Shown here piece by piece: positions 10,926-23,900 of a DNA stretch of 64,000 nt. Location of the stretch: NCBI GenBank assembly GCA_014871385.1, contig CM026432.1, positions 1,691,194 to 1,755,193 on the forward strand, read 5' to 3'. How positions within the stretch are numbered: position 1 is the first letter of the stretch; the number at the start of each line of letters is the position of its first letter. The notes under the pieces were generated by a model. It ran no database searches and was not told the DNA's origin. It worked only from the letters and a program-made list of their open reading frames with translations. The stretch is from Ceratodon purpureus (taxonomy: Eukaryota; Streptophyta; Bryopsida; Pseudoditrichales; Ditrichaceae). A program made the translations under genes and the position numbers.

Positions 10926-11541
10926 GTGTTAAGAATGTTGTTATGCGTTGAAGCGGCTTCACGACTGGACATGAATGGCTAATTAGATTTTCATTTTGAG
11001 TAGCTGTGACATGGACTAATACATATTAAGTGAAAGACGTGCACGGTCACTACACTCGAGTGCGCCGTTCCTTTGCTGTATAAGGTGTTCTGGACCATGG
11101 CCAAGCAATCCTTCGTCTCGTCAAACCTCGCTGCTCTTGTTGTAGCGGTTGAGCGCCGCACAGCTTAGGTCGATTGTTCGTCGTCGAGCTATCTGCGCAG
11201 TATTGAATGAAAATTATGGCGATAGCTTTTGTTGGATGATGACTAGCATTAGCTCTGTAGACGTAGGAGCAAGCAACTTGTCTTCAACCTCCAACCGAGA
11301 GCGAAGGTAACCTCCAACCGAGAGCGAAGGTGATGCTTTTTTAAATTGGTAAGTCTTCAAAGGGCGCAGCTGCACATACGACGTGGGTGCGATGATGCTG
11401 AAAGAGTCTCGGGGCTGTGTGTAGCTGGATTTGTTTTGCTTGTACTTCTAGTGTGTCAACCTAGTCAAAAATCTTGTCAAAATAGTTTGTTTTTAAATTT
11501 CAATTGCTATAATCTTCTAATTTCTAATCTCTACGGTGGAG
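10926..11541. promoter_or_regulatory. Upstream region of the arginase gene
   Basis: No gene is seen. An exact tandem duplication of about 23 bp (ACCTCCAACCGAGAGCGAAGG, twice) lies at about 11287-11331, some 210 bp before the arginase start. The region should carry the arginase promoter and 5' leader. Confidence 0.45.
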
Positions 11542-12951
11542 ATGAGGAGGGCGGGTGGGAGTTTGTGGAGGGCGAGAGCAGGATTGGGAGGTGCGTTGCA
11601 ATCCCAGTTGCAACCCCAGCATGCGAGATCATACGCGAGGTCAGTGGTGTTGTCGGAAGAGGAGGGGCAGCAGCGCGTTGTCGAGGCTTCGCTGACGTTG
11701 GTGCGGGAGCTTGCGCGCCTCAAGGCCGATCATGTTCGCAAGCGTGGTGGCGCCATTGCCACTAGTTGCATGCTCGGAGTTCCCTTGGGTCACAATTCCT
11801 CATTCCTCCAGGTACGTCACTTCCCCAATTCCATCTCTCACAACCAAATCAAAATCACCGTTAGAAATCGCTTGAAATTGTTCAGGGCTCATGCTATTCG
11901 TTCCATCCAAATTCCAGTTCTTAACCCAACCAGAGCCCTTCCAGATGCGATGCTATGCTTGATCTCACGAGGGTTATGTTTTGAGATGTGATGATACAAT
12001 GGATAAGACATGTTGATGCGATTTGCGTCTGGGTTTTGTCGAATTGGGTTGGGATTTTGCCCTGGATTGCAGAAGCGGTCGGTGGGGGATGTCAGTTAGA
12101 ATGCAAATGTACTGTAGAAGAATATCTAACTGACAACAGTACTTATTTGGTTGATATTTTAGGGTCCAGCATTCTCTCCTCCGCGAATCCGTGAGGCGAT
12201 CTGGTGCGGCAGTACGAATTCCACCACCGAGACAGGGAAGCAGCTGGAGGATGTTCGGGTGCTCACCGACGTCGGCGACGTGCCCATCCAGGAGATGCGG
12301 GGATGCGGCCTCCCGGACGAGAAGCTCATGCGCACCATCACGGACTCGGTGAAGCTCGTGATGGACGAGCCCCCTCTGCGGCCCTTGGTCTTGGGAGGCG
12401 ACCATTCGATCTCATTCCCTGTTGTGCGTGCGGTTTCGGAGTTTCTCGGGGGGCCTGTGGACATCCTCCACATCGACGCGCACCCGGACATATACCACGC
12501 GTTCGAGGGGAAGCACTACTCGCATGCGTCTCCTTTCGCTCGCATTATGGAAGGTGGCCATGCCCGGCGGCTCATCCAAGTGGGGTTGCGGTCAATAACC
12601 CAAGAGCAGCGTGATCAAGCGAAGAAGTTTGGAGTGGAGCAGCATGAGATGCGAACATGGAGCCAGGACCGGGAGAAGCTTGAGAATCTTCATCTCGGCG
12701 AGGGCGTCAAAGGCGTGTACATCTCCATTGATGTGGATTGCCTCGACCCCGCATACGCTCCCGGCGTCTCACACATCGAGCCTGGTGGTCTCTCGTTCCG
12801 TGATGTCATGAACATCGTGCAGAATTTGAAGGGGGACATCGTAGGCTGCGATGTGGTTGAGTTTAACCCTCAAAGGGATACTGTGGATGGGATGACTGCC
12901 ATGGTTGCCGCGAAGCTCGTCCGGGAGCTTTGTGCGATGATGTCCAAGTGA
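11542..12951 (+). CDS. ARGAH: Arginase (plant agmatinase-like ureohydrolase), organelle-targeted
   Basis: Two exons, 11542-11811 and 12163-12951, joined at GGTACG/TTTTAG borders, encode 352 residues, close to the usual plant arginase length of about 340. It hydrolyses arginine to ornithine and urea. The binuclear manganese site is visible: GGDHS (about 169), DAHPD (about 195), and DVDCLDPAYAPG (about 281), with EPGGLS after it. DAHPDIY is the plant variant of the animal DAHAD motif. Residues 1-40 are rich in Arg, Ser and Ala without acids (RRAGGSLWRARAGLG ... RSYARS), a mitochondrial-type presequence. I chose the ATG at 11542 because it opens this presequence. A GTG six bases earlier is unlikely. 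Many plant arginase genes carry more introns, so the single intron is worth noting. Confidence 0.95.
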
Positions 12952-14262
12952 TTTTTTGGTAACGATTTTGCGAGCTAATCTTGATTATGTTTTTCCTTTG
13001 GGTAGATGAGTAACTTTCAACATCCCTGGTTAGCGTCTATGTTATGGAATTTAGATTCTTCAAGGGTATACGAATTGTTTTGTAAGGCTAATCTTGGTGG
13101 AGAGCTCAGCTACTTATGGTGATCTTTCCGGTGACTGGAGAATCTGTGCAGTATGCTACATGATGGAATTACTGTAGGGATATATGATGTTAAGGGATTA
13201 TTTGTTGGCGAGTCCAGTTGGTGAGACCACCTCGTGGTTTTTGAGGAAGATTATAGATACTCGATATTTTGTTCTGTTGGCTCAAAGTCATCAGAACAGC
13301 TAGATCAATATGGTAGTCAAGTGTACAAAGTGTCATGGGTTGCAACGATGCAATACGGTCAGGTTCATAGCTATGAACGCAACCTCAGGTTTTGGTCATA
13401 ATAAAAATGTTCGACTAAATTTGTTGCCAGGTTTTCACTCCTGATGCTTATATCATTTTGTGGCGTAGTCATTCATGCTTTTTACATTAGAAACTCAACA
13501 TCATCTCCGAAGCCAAGTTCTTGCTTCATCTCTTGGCAGCTGTAAAATTGGAGACTTAAAGTGGTGCAACCATGGAGCAGCCATGGACCAAGTCCTCTTC
13601 CCGACTAAAATATTATAGAAAAACAACTAACAATATCAAATCCCGGGTGATAATCTCGGCATCGTCGTTGGTGGGGGCATCCACTGGTCGAGGGAAAAAA
13701 GTCCTCTATTTTTTTTTAATGCTGATCAAAAACATAAGAAAAATATGTTTCAGTTGTTTAATTTAACTATTAATACTATGATCTAAATTGATTATTTTCC
13801 AATTAGGTTCTCTGGTTTCAAAAACAAACTCAAAACAGGGATGGGAGGAGGAGGCCCGCCCCGACATAAAGCCGAGGGAGAGCTTTATTATCATCACGAG
13901 TACGAAATATTGTTCAATTTTTTTCTTTTTTTCTTCGCATTCGCATTTGCAGAGTCTGTTCATACAAGACTAGAATTCAATACCAGTAGCTAGTCCATGA
14001 CAGTCTACTTTAGAGTGTAAATTAGAGTACTTCAATTCCCTGAGATTCATTTCTCCCTCTAGTCCTAGTATCCTAAAGTACTCACGCCTGGCTCCAGTTT
14101 TCAAATCCTAATTTGGACGGAAAACTCAATCTCAAACATGAGATCACACGAGCAGGCTCAAGAATTCATTCCAGCTGAACGCCCAGGTGACGAACTCAAT
14201 CATCGCATGCTTGGCGCAAAGAGCTTGAATCAAGGCCGGCGACTGATATCAAAAACGGTGAT
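12952..14262. other. Intergenic between convergent arginase and glyoxal oxidase
   Basis: The two genes converge, so this holds both 3' flanks. Only short open frames and AT-rich runs (for example 13708-13720 and 13917-13935) are present. I see no gene or repeat with clear ends. Confidence 0.5.
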
Positions 14263-15954
14263 TTACGCGACGCCGGAGGCAGCTCTGCGGAGGGGTTGAG
14301 CAGGAGATTGAGCAGGCTTGCGAGTGATCTGCACCCAAACAGACGGGCTGGGCGTGCCCTCATTCAGCACTGTCAGCAAGTAATACCCTGCGGGAGCGCG
14401 GACGGGATCCGGAGGCGCATACACAACTGTTGAGCACACATTCGATCCTTGCGCTGGATCACCAACAGGGTCGCTCGCCAGTACCAGCATGCGCTGGTTC
14501 ATGGAGTTCGTGTGGGTGGCAAACGACGGCGCGTAGAGATGGAACTGCACGCCCTTGGGCTTGCTCGCAGTTTCAAACCTGACAACAAAGCTTGAGCCGT
14601 AGGTCACCACTTTCGGCGCGTCGACGATGTTCGGCCTCCGCGCGTTGTACTTCTTCGCGAGATAATACGGGCTATACAGCTCGATCCGCAACTCCGTTGG
14701 AAACTCCACGTTTCTGAACGAGTAACCTGGGTTTGCATTCCCGCCCGCGACGAACACCTTCCCACTGGGCAACATGAGCGCGACTGAGTGGTACATCCGC
14801 GGGATCGTCGACGCGCGCCAAACGGTGAACCGGTTTCTAGCGGGTTCGAACGTGACGGGAGTCAGGACAGGGTCCTTTGCAGAGCGCCACCCCGCGGATC
14901 CATTCCTTGCGCCGTTGATGATCAGGAGCTCTCCCGTGGGCATGATCACCATGTCCCCCATCACGCGCGGCATCGGCATCTGCAACATTGTCCACTTCGG
15001 GTCCTTCGCGGTCACCACCATCCGCCCACACGAGGTTAAGGCGAGATCAAACACCCCCTTCCCCACATTCTGAAACGCATCGACGGGGGTACCCCCACAA
15101 ATCATAATCTCGCTTCTCGTAAACTTATCCCTAGCGGATAATGGCAGCAGCACCGCCGCACCCGACGCGGGGTAGTTCCTTGGTCCATCAGGGATCCTCG
15201 GATAAGTCCTGACTACGGAGTTACTCCGATAATTGAACAAAATGCAATCCTGGTTCGCGAAGATGATCAAATTTCCGTCCGTGTTGAGAAACAGAAAGGG
15301 ATACAAGTTAAGCTCGGAGCCTATCGTGTTGGTATCGCGGAGGAAAGGGAGCTTGAAGAGGCCCTCGCCTGTCGCTCGCGGGTGAAACTCGTAGCTCATT
15401 GCGCGGCGTCCGCCGACGATGATCACGCGGTCGTCGGGGAGGATAAGGACGGAGGAGTACCAGCGGCTCGAGAGTAGCGCGTCGGGTGCGTTTGGGTACT
15501 CGATCCAGTCGTCATTCGGGTTAGGCCCAAGAGTTCGCACTACATTGCCCCCGTCGTTCCAGCCGCCGGCTTGAAGCAAGGTGCCGTCGGCCCTGTGCGC
15601 GCCGGCGGAGCAGAACACGTCGGAGAACACCTTTAGGCACTGGATTGAGTTCGTGGCGATGTCGTACGCGACGGAGTGCGCAGTGCAGTCGCGTTTAAGT
15701 TTCTGGTCGCGTGGATTCTCCCTGCAGTAGCCGTCCGGGAAGGTGATGTTCGACTTCCCCATGTTGGTTCGGTCGAAGATGACCACTCGGTTCGAAGGCA
15801 TCAGAGTAGCGTGCATGGCAGAAACTCCCGCATCATTGACGACGACTTCCCATGAGTCGGGTGGCGGCCCAGCAAAAACTTGTCCTGCCAAGACGCTCAC
15901 CACACACACCACAGCACACCACAACCTGCACACCTCTCTACTAGACATCGCCAT
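14263..15954 (-). CDS. GLOX: Glyoxal oxidase / galactose-oxidase-like radical copper oxidase, secreted, intronless
   Basis: One uninterrupted frame of 563 residues. A signal peptide spans about 1-28 (cleavage near VFAG). Then comes the seven-blade glyoxal-oxidase domain and a C-terminal DUF1929 beta-sandwich. All catalytic residues of the family are in place: Cys114 (FCSAG) and Tyr165 (RWYSS) for the thioether cofactor, Tyr387-His388 (RMYHS) and His480 (THTNSMNQR) as copper ligands. The enzyme oxidises small aldehydes or sugar alcohol groups and makes hydrogen peroxide at the cell wall. Plant members take part in wall loosening, pollen and cuticle functions. MAM at the start gives two possible Met starts, and the choice does not alter the signal peptide. 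The strong GC bias at third positions is typical of the well-expressed genes of this window. Confidence 0.95.
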   Translation of the reverse strand: MAMSSREVCRLWCAVVCVVSVLAGQVFAGPPPDSWEVVVNDAGVSAMHATLMPSNRVVIFDRTNMGKSNITFPDGYCRENPRDQKLKRDCTAHSVAYDIATNSIQCLKVFSDVFCSAGAHRADGTLLQAGGWNDGGNVVRTLGPNPNDDWIEYPNAPDALLSSRWYSSVLILPDDRVIIVGGRRAMSYEFHPRATGEGLFKLPFLRDTNTIGSELNLYPFLFLNTDGNLIIFANQDCILFNYRSNSVVRTYPRIPDGPRNYPASGAAVLLPLSARDKFTRSEIMICGGTPVDAFQNVGKGVFDLALTSCGRMVVTAKDPKWTMLQMPMPRVMGDMVIMPTGELLIINGARNGSAGWRSAKDPVLTPVTFEPARNRFTVWRASTIPRMYHSVALMLPSGKVFVAGGNANPGYSFRNVEFPTELRIELYSPYYLAKKYNARRPNIVDAPKVVTYGSSFVVRFETASKPKGVQFHLYAPSFATHTNSMNQRMLVLASDPVGDPAQGSNVCSTVVYAPPDPVRAPAGYYLLTVLNEGTPSPSVWVQITRKPAQSPAQPLRRAASGVA

Positions 15955-17369
15955 CGAATGCGTGCTGGATCACGAAAGTACCACGTCCCTAATCTGCAGC
16001 ATCAGTGCCGAACCCGCTAAGCCGACCAGCAAAGGAATGCAAGCGTTTCGAAGGAAAGTGATGGACTCCTCCTACCTGATGGCATTGCAGTGAGACTCCA
16101 GGGCACTGGGACCTGAAGAATGACACCTCGTGCCGACGAAATTCTAATTTCATTGCAATCTGGAAGGCAATTGCCAGTCGATAAGGAGCGCTACGGAAGG
16201 TTCAGAGCATGTCACCAACGTCAACGCTGGATTCCTACTGCATCTCGGATTTAGTGCGCACATCAATACTGCAAGTACCGGTAAGTACATTCATGAAAGC
16301 AAAGGGCGCACTACTGTACCCAGATAACCAGCTTCAAGACGAGGATGCCAGGAGTTGGTACTCCCGGCTCCGGGATGCAGTTTGCCTGGGGAGTCGACCA
16401 TGTCATTTTTGTCATGGGATCATGGACGCCGCATTGCCGCGGCGTCATGTATAAACTTAGAACGCCCGACCAGGAAGTGGTTTCAAATTTAGAGACTTCG
16501 AGTGGTTCATAGCTTTGCACAAGGAGTTGGTGAAGACTTTACAAATAACTCTCTCATGTAATTTTCCTTTTTGATAACTTAGCTTTCTGTATTGTCTACA
16601 GTATTCTGTACCTACTCCTAGCGTATGTTCTCATTCAAAGCAAAGTGACGGTGGGTAGGCAATAGGTTTTGGCATATTTAGAATGACCTTGAATTAGATT
16701 TGGTGGAACAGTAATGAAGTGTCCCACCATATCTGAACCATACCACGCAAATGACATGTTTAATACAGTGCACCCTGGCACGTTCTCTTTCTGGATGTCA
16801 TCCTGTCATATGTGATTTAAAGCTTCTTTAAATCTCGTCGATTGCATATAACGGTATATACGAAATCTGTCCGGAGTAGGTCGTACAATATTTCGCCTAG
16901 ACCTGCGAGTTGTATTTCAAGTAGTGCAGAATGTGTCATCAAATCCTTTCCGTAGGCACTTTTCGCAGAAGTAATTCTTTGTGCTCTGAAGTCGGATTAC
17001 AAACAGAAGTTCTAGAAGTTTAAAAGTTGGGGAGTCTTTACAGTACTGATTAGCACAAGTAACAAACTCGGAATGTGAGCTGATAAAAAAACTGCGGACT
17101 TCACGATCGCGCCACATACGCACTTTATTGAAATGCAGTGAGCGAAAGCCTTCTACATGGACTATGAATTGGCCACAACTCTGAACATACCGAATTGAGG
17201 AAAAAGAAAAAGCTCTCTGCCGGCTACAGCTTGCACTCTAGCGGCATGGCTTCCCAAGAATGAATGGAGCCGAGATCATAAATTAAAGCGATCTACATAA
17301 CGAACTATTTTTGAGGTTCCCTCCATCTGACATGGTTCTTCATTTGCGGCTTCCACCACAATTATTGTG
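15955..17369. other. Promoter side of glyoxal oxidase and 3' side of CCR4-4
   Basis: No gene is recognised in 1.4 kb. The first part should hold the glyoxal-oxidase promoter. The last few hundred bases should hold the 3' UTR of the minus-strand CCR4-4 gene. Open frames here (16209-16454 on the plus strand, 16917-17123 on the minus strand) are short and lack family signatures. Confidence 0.5.
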
Positions 17370-20125
17370 CTACTGGACTGCAAAATCTGCCCCAATTGGC
17401 AAATGATCACTTGGATGACTGTGATTAGGGAGACCGCCTTCAAGCTCAGGAGAGCCTTGATCAGGAAGGGCTAGTAAATTAACAATTCGCAAGGAATCAG
17501 AAGGCCGGAAGAAAACGTAGTCCAATGTGCCAGTGAATCCAGGAGTCACATTTGTGTTGGGATGTTCACCTAATGCTTTCTCGTAGAGACTCGTTAAATG
17601 AAGTGGGGCCCTTTCTGGAGATGGCTCTTCCAAACCAAGTTCAGTGAATTTTGATTCCAAAGACTCGTCTACAATCCCTTTTAATGTACCATTTTGTTGG
17701 GCACCAGATTCTTGGGAGCCAGAGGTAATATATCGATACACCTGTCAGAGAGTAGAGCCTAGATTAGATAGAATTCTAGTGTACAAACAAAGAACCTGAG
17801 GACAATATCAAAAAAGGTCATGGGATCAGGAAAATACATCTTAGATACAGATCCAGTGAGGCTTGTTAAGGCACAGATACCAGGTTGGGCTGTTCATTTA
17901 TCTTAGAAAATACAAACATCTTACACAAGAAACCTGATACAGCAAAACCCTTCATATGTACACGAGAAATATCACAATGAGGAATCACAGAGAACGGCTG
18001 TAGAAGCAGCTTGAATTTTTAATGTGTGAATACCACATGTCGCAAAGAGACATCTAACCTGATCTCCTGGAGTCGAGTTGTAGTCGCCACATACAAACAC
18101 CAGAGGATTGCTATCCAGCTTTGCAGACAGGTTATTTTGAAATCTTACGGTTTGCAAAAGCAGGTACCTTGCTTGAGCCAGCTTTACATCAGCCCATTCC
18201 GGATCCCTGATGTACAGAAGCAAGACATGAGATACTGCCAAAAATGAATTGTGTGATGAGCTACAACCTGGTTGAGAACTAGAAAAAATGCATACCAGTA
18301 AAGGTGAGTGTTCCCCAGAATCAGACATTTGTTTGGTGCCTCTAGCATGCGGAAGGCAGCCAAAATAGCTACACAATCTCGCTTGAGGCGAACACGTGGG
18401 TCATTCGGATCCCCTCGTACTTCTGGACCAGCTGTATCCACAAGATTATAGGATCCGATTAGCAAATAAACTAAGGGTTCTCGAATGATAAGGTGCAGAG
18501 AGAACACGAAAACAAAGACGATAAATTCCCAAGAATTAGTGAGGCTGGCAGCAAAGTTATCTGTCACCTTTCGTAGGCGAGGATGATCGAGACCGGCTTT
18601 TTGACCTCTCTGGTCTTGAGTCTTTCACAGGAGCAGAAACATCAGGGGTCTGCGGATCGTCCTCTGAAGATAATTCGGGTGTATCCACCTCCGTGGGAGG
18701 GGGAACAAGATCATTGAAGTCAATTGCTTGCTCCTCGACGAGTTCCATTCTGATCAATATTCCTCATTAAGTTGATAATTGATGGAGAAACAACATTAAG
18801 AGGCAAAAAGAAATCAGAAGGAAAAGTCCTGTATAAATGTCACTAGATTAACATTCGAAATATAAAGATGACAACACCCATTGCGCATGCAATGGAACTC
18901 ACCAGATACATACCTATTTCGTTTAAAGAAGATACCACAGCCATCACGTTTCCTACCACTACGTTGGATGTAAACACTGCTGTAGCCCTCTCTCGTCAAT
19001 CTACTCCTGTAATAGCTTTCATATTCATCTAATTCCTGTAGGAGCAACATTTATGCAGAACATCAAACATCACATCGGCAAAATAATAATTCCATAAACG
19101 AATTGCGAATTACATCTCTAGAATGTTGGTAAAATTCATAACCTCACATCACTTTATAAAGATGGATTGCAACAGATTAACAAAGAGAGCATCCATGCTC
19201 CAATCAGACACTTTGAAAAAAGTATATTTAAAACAAGGTCCTCAAAGCTGAGTGGAAACAAGAAAACAGCAACTGGAGACAAAACAAAGGTAATTAAACT
19301 TTGGCCTCAGACATCATAAACACTACAATATCTGTTAACCAAAGAGGAAGAAGAGGAAAACCTGTAGACACAGGACGTCCGCATCAAATGACAAAAGCCG
19401 CTCCAAAACAGCCTTGGACCGATTTTTCCATCTGCAAGACCAGAGGGGATTGAAAACTTTCATCATCGGCTCGTGAATAACTAAGATCATAGTAAGGTAC
19501 ACAATAAATTCCAGCTTAATAATCTTTCAAACCTGAACCTGACAACCACAACAATAGTATTCACAAAGTCCCCAAAAGCTCCTCTAATCATTTTCAAAGA
19601 TGATCCCGATTCTCACACCCAGGGTTTAAGGTTTGGGCTAAGAATATTCAAGTCTAGAACATCCATAAGTCATGCACGAACTCTAGATACAAGATAACCA
19701 GACTCATGGAGACTAGAACTGACCTTAAGCATGGCGATGGAGAATGTGGAAAGGAGATACTCTTCACATAGGACTGCGCGAGAATATTGTACGAAACAAT
19801 GCGAACCAGCGCTACAAAATCCGACAAGAATTCACAATCAGACAACATTGCAGGATACTGAATTCTCCAACGACGTAGATAGAAACCCTAAAATCCAGCA
19901 CACAAGCTCTAAACTGTCACGCCAAATAAATTCTTCCCTTGCTCTTAAGCAGACCAGTTTGAAGAACTCTAGGACATGATTTGGACGACGCAGCGAATGA
20001 AGCCAGAAACAAAGGGGTAGGAAACCAAGTCCAATGCGCTTACGAGAGGAAGAAGAAACTTCAGGCTGTTCTGGAGACTGGATTGGGATGAACGTGGGCG
20101 ACCACTTGGGAACTGCGGCAGTCAT
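17370..20125 (-). CDS. CCR4-4: CCR4 homolog 4 type endonuclease/exonuclease/phosphatase-family nuclease
   Basis: Eight exons: 20125-20044, 19811-19724, 19431-19362, 19035-18914, 18749-18568, 18431-18296, 18206-18059 and 17741-17370. Every phase joins and gives about 399 residues. The product matches the Arabidopsis CCR4-4 (hesperin-like) type over its whole length. Active-site blocks of the EEP fold are intact: VSYNILAQ, LCLQELDEYESYY, RKRDGCGIFFK, NTHLYWDPEWADVKL, GDYNSTPGD and the final PSDHLPIGADF. Members shorten mRNA poly(A) tails or cleave 2'-5' phosphodiester bonds in the cytosol or mitochondria. Between RKRDG and the histidine block lies an acidic then Arg/Ser-rich insert (about SSEDDPQ to SRSRSSSPTK). 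The start at 20125 opens MTAAVPKW. Upstream only a GTG is in frame. The gene lies head to head with RAE1. Confidence 0.95.
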
Positions 20126-20912
20126 TGTACCATACGTCTTCTGCACCTGCCAAACAATTCAACAACCAAAACTCAGCGTCTCCGCAACGACACTAGAGTA
20201 AACAACGATATCCCTTTACTCTGCAATCAGAACCACCTCGAAACCAGCTGAGCATTCCGCTTCTGAAAAGCCCTGTTCCTCAATCGGAACTCGCTCTAAA
20301 CCCTCAAACCATCAAGTCCACAACTCATCTCCGTTTCAGTAATTCACACAATCGAGCTCGCAATCCAATCCAACAACTGTGAAGAGCATAATGCAGCTCC
20401 CATACGAGCTCTCACTTCCACCCCACATCACGAAACAAAAGGAAAACACATTCCAAACCCTCCTCAATCATGAAACAAATCTTCTAGCTTCCAAATAAGA
20501 ACAGGACAGTTGACTCCATCAAACCAATAAAACCTTGGAATCATTAACCCAATACACAAAAATGAAAGCTAGAAGGCTGGATTGAAAGCAAGAGTGAGAT
20601 TAAAGGGAGTGAACAGCGATCTCACAATCCTGCAGAAGGGTGTGCGAACCCCAGCAAAGCGGTGCTGCAGCATGCTCAACGCACATCAACAAATGCGTCA
20701 CAACATCACAGATTAGCAACGAACTTCGGGACATGACCACTGATGGGGTTTCCGAATCCTCTTCACATAACCGCTCCAGAACCGGAGAGGACTTGCTCAT
20801 ACACAGCCGGGTTTGGAGCCGCCTTCCATCGTCAACAGATTTGATGGCTTGCCATTAGTGTACTCTGTCGCAGTTCCTGGTTTCCTCGCGCTGGGTTGTC
20901 GGAGTGGTGGCC
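20126..20912. promoter_or_regulatory. Shared divergent promoter of CCR4-4 and RAE1
   Basis: Start codons of two oppositely oriented housekeeping genes are about 790 bp apart, so both promoters and 5' leaders must lie here. I see no obvious TATA box, as is common for housekeeping plant genes. No other gene is seen. Telo-box-like text (TTTAGGGTT, then TTAGGGTT) lies downstream at about 21151-21174, inside RAE1 intron 1. Confidence 0.55.
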
Positions 20913-23900
20913 ATGGCCAATTTCGGCATCGCTGGCGCGCAACCGCACAACCCAAACAAGTCTTTCGAGGTTGGCTGCTCTTCACCCACCCAATTGTGCT
21001 GATTCATGTGGGTTTGATTCGGCCTGGTTTTGTTGCATTTTGGGTAGGATTATTTGGCACCGGGATTCAACGAAGGGTACTTTCTCTTCAGACTGGGCTG
21101 ATGAACCGATTCATTGATTGGGAGGGGACTGGTTTTTTTTATCTCGAGGTTTAGGGTTCGCTGAATTAGGGTTGAGCGATCATTTTGGTTGCTGGGATGA
21201 GTTTTGGTGAGGTGATTGCGTACTGTAGGTTGGTACTCGGGACATGCTTTGAATTAGCAGTGGGCTGTTGCGATCTCAACTGGGCGCATTTGAAGACGAT
21301 CGCTGCATGTCGTGGTTTTGTTCAACGTGGTTCCCAGTTTTATTGATTCAATGGGCAATTTTTTTCTCCAGTTTTGGGTCGGAAGCGTGATAATCTGTAC
21401 CTTGTATGGAATTATCTAGATCACGGTATGTGAATTCGTGGCACGCATCCGGGACGAGTCGTGGGCAGAGTCTCTGTGAGTTTGCAGGCTTGGAATGTCG
21501 TGTTTCAGGACTGGCATTGTTGAGGTTTACAAGGGTAGGGTGTCGGGTTAGAAGCTTTACACACGGTAATTTACGTCGGGAATGCGTTTTAGGGAGTGGA
21601 TTTGACGACTAATGAGACTGGCGTTTCTAAATTAATGTAGTAGAACTGAATTCGAAGTTTCCCAAGTAATTGATGTGCTTACGCATGTAACTCTTCGCTC
21701 ATGTATCTCTTTAGATGTTCCCGAGTGTTCAGTGTTCGTCGTTTGTTGCCTCGGCAGGGCTGTGTGTTGTAACTTTACAACTTCTCAGAAGCTCAGCAGT
21801 CTTACTGGATGTTGTTACGTGAAACAGATCAATTCCCCACCAACTGATGGTATCTCAAGCCTCTCCTTCAGCCCCAAGGCGAATTATCTTGTTGCGACCT
21901 CGTGGGACAATCAGGTGATGCATCTTGCTTGCACAGACTGGCTGTTACCATACCATGCCTTGTGTTTCCACCTATTTAGTTTAATGAACTCAATTCTTTA
22001 TGATAAGAGTGAATTTCTGACACTTGTGATGATGGCAAATAGGTGAGGTGCTGGGAGATTCAGTCCAATGGCAGCAGTGACCCCAAAGCAGCAATTTCCC
22101 ATGATCAGCCTGTAAGCTCAGCATATTCTTGTATTTCTTTCTGGGCAACCATGTCTGAATTTTTCATAGCTGTTCTATTTTTCTTCGGAAATTCAATTTC
22201 AACCTTTAGCTAGCCCACCATTTGGGGTTTTTGAACCGTTTGCGAGGAACTTCACATCTAACTTTGCTTCCGTAACAAATGTATGGTATATGTATGCTAG
22301 TATTACGTCCGTGATGTTGCATGTAGTCACGATGTTGGTTGTAGGCTTGTGGAATTGGTTCCTCAATCAACTATCCCGTGTGGCGAAGCATCCTCCTGTT
22401 GAGTGTTGATAATGCATGCATTTTGTAGGTGCTATGCTCTGCCTGGAAGGAGGATGGAAGCACAGTGTTTTCAGCAGGATGTGACAAGCAAGCAAAGATG
22501 TGGCCCATTCTATCAGGCGGCCAGCCAGTCACCGTAGGCATGCACGATGCACCTATTAAGAGCATTTCATGGATCCCTGAAATGAACCTCCTTGTCACTG
22601 GCAGCTGGGATAAAACTCTCAAGTATGTATTCACTGTGAAGCACTTAGATCTAGGCACTGAGGAGTGGCGGGTAGTTAGTCTTTCCTTAGTCCTTGAACT
22701 TTGGAAATGGTTACCGAGTGCGGTGCACATCTGTCTCATGTTTATGTTTGATAATAAAAAAGTTGTTTATATGTTGCAGATTCCTGAATGTGTTTAGGAA
22801 AGAGATTGCTATCTTGGTTTATGCCTCGTGAAGTGGTATTTGAGGTGGATTACAATATATTTCTCAAGTAGCTTCTAACGTTTTCAGCTGAAATATGTGG
22901 CTCATCTGTGAAGGTATTGGGATTTGCGGCAACAGACTCCAGCGCACACGCAACAACTTCCTGAACGTTGTTATGCTTTGAGTGTTCGGCATCCGCTCAT
23001 GGTGGTTGCTACGGCTGATAGAAATATAGTTGTCTACAACCTTCAAAGTCCACAAGTAAGCTCGTCGTATTTGCTTGGAATCGGATAATCTGAGTGAGGA
23101 AGCTAGATGTTGAAGATTGAATATATAGTTTTTAGTAATTCTTTTAAATAGGCATGTCTTACGACGAAAGGAACAATGCTCTTAGGTTGGTTGTCTTTAA
23201 TAGTCATTCATATTTGCTAGAAGAGGCCGAGATTGTGGAATCTGATCTTCGTCGATGTTTTGAATTTGTTGACGCCTTTGTGGATACCTGATGTGTCATT
23301 GTGTTGAAACAGACAGAATTTAAGCGGATACAGTCTCCATTGAAGTATCAAACTCGATGTGTTGCAACCTTTCCAGGAAAAGAAGGCTTTCTTGTAAGTC
23401 AATCCGACTAACTGAGACATTCCTGTTTTCAGTTTTTGGTCTAAGAGAGGATGTTTTAGTATGAAGTACGGCTTGTGCATTTGTCCTTTGTTGATGTTGA
23501 TGTGTGTGTTGCAGGTTGGTTCAATCGAGGGAAGAGTCGCTGTTCAGCACATTGATGAGGCTCAGCAGTCAAAGAACTTTACTTTCAAGTGCCATCGAGA
23601 CAACAATGATATATATGCAGTGAATTCGATTGACTTTCATCCTGTACGTTTTTATTTCTGTTCAAAAATCGCCGATTCTGGTCAGAAGTAGTTTTTTATA
23701 TGTACACATGGCATTTTCTTATCTCCTTTGCCCACGCTGAATAGTTGTTTTGTGAGAGTTTTATGTTGCTAATGCAATGTCTGGGAACTAGCAGGTCCAT
23801 GGAACGTTCGCCACCTCTGGATCTGACGGAGCATTCAACTTTTGGGACAAGGACAGTAAACAAAGACTGAAGGTAACTAAGCATCCTGGTTTTGGTTTAT

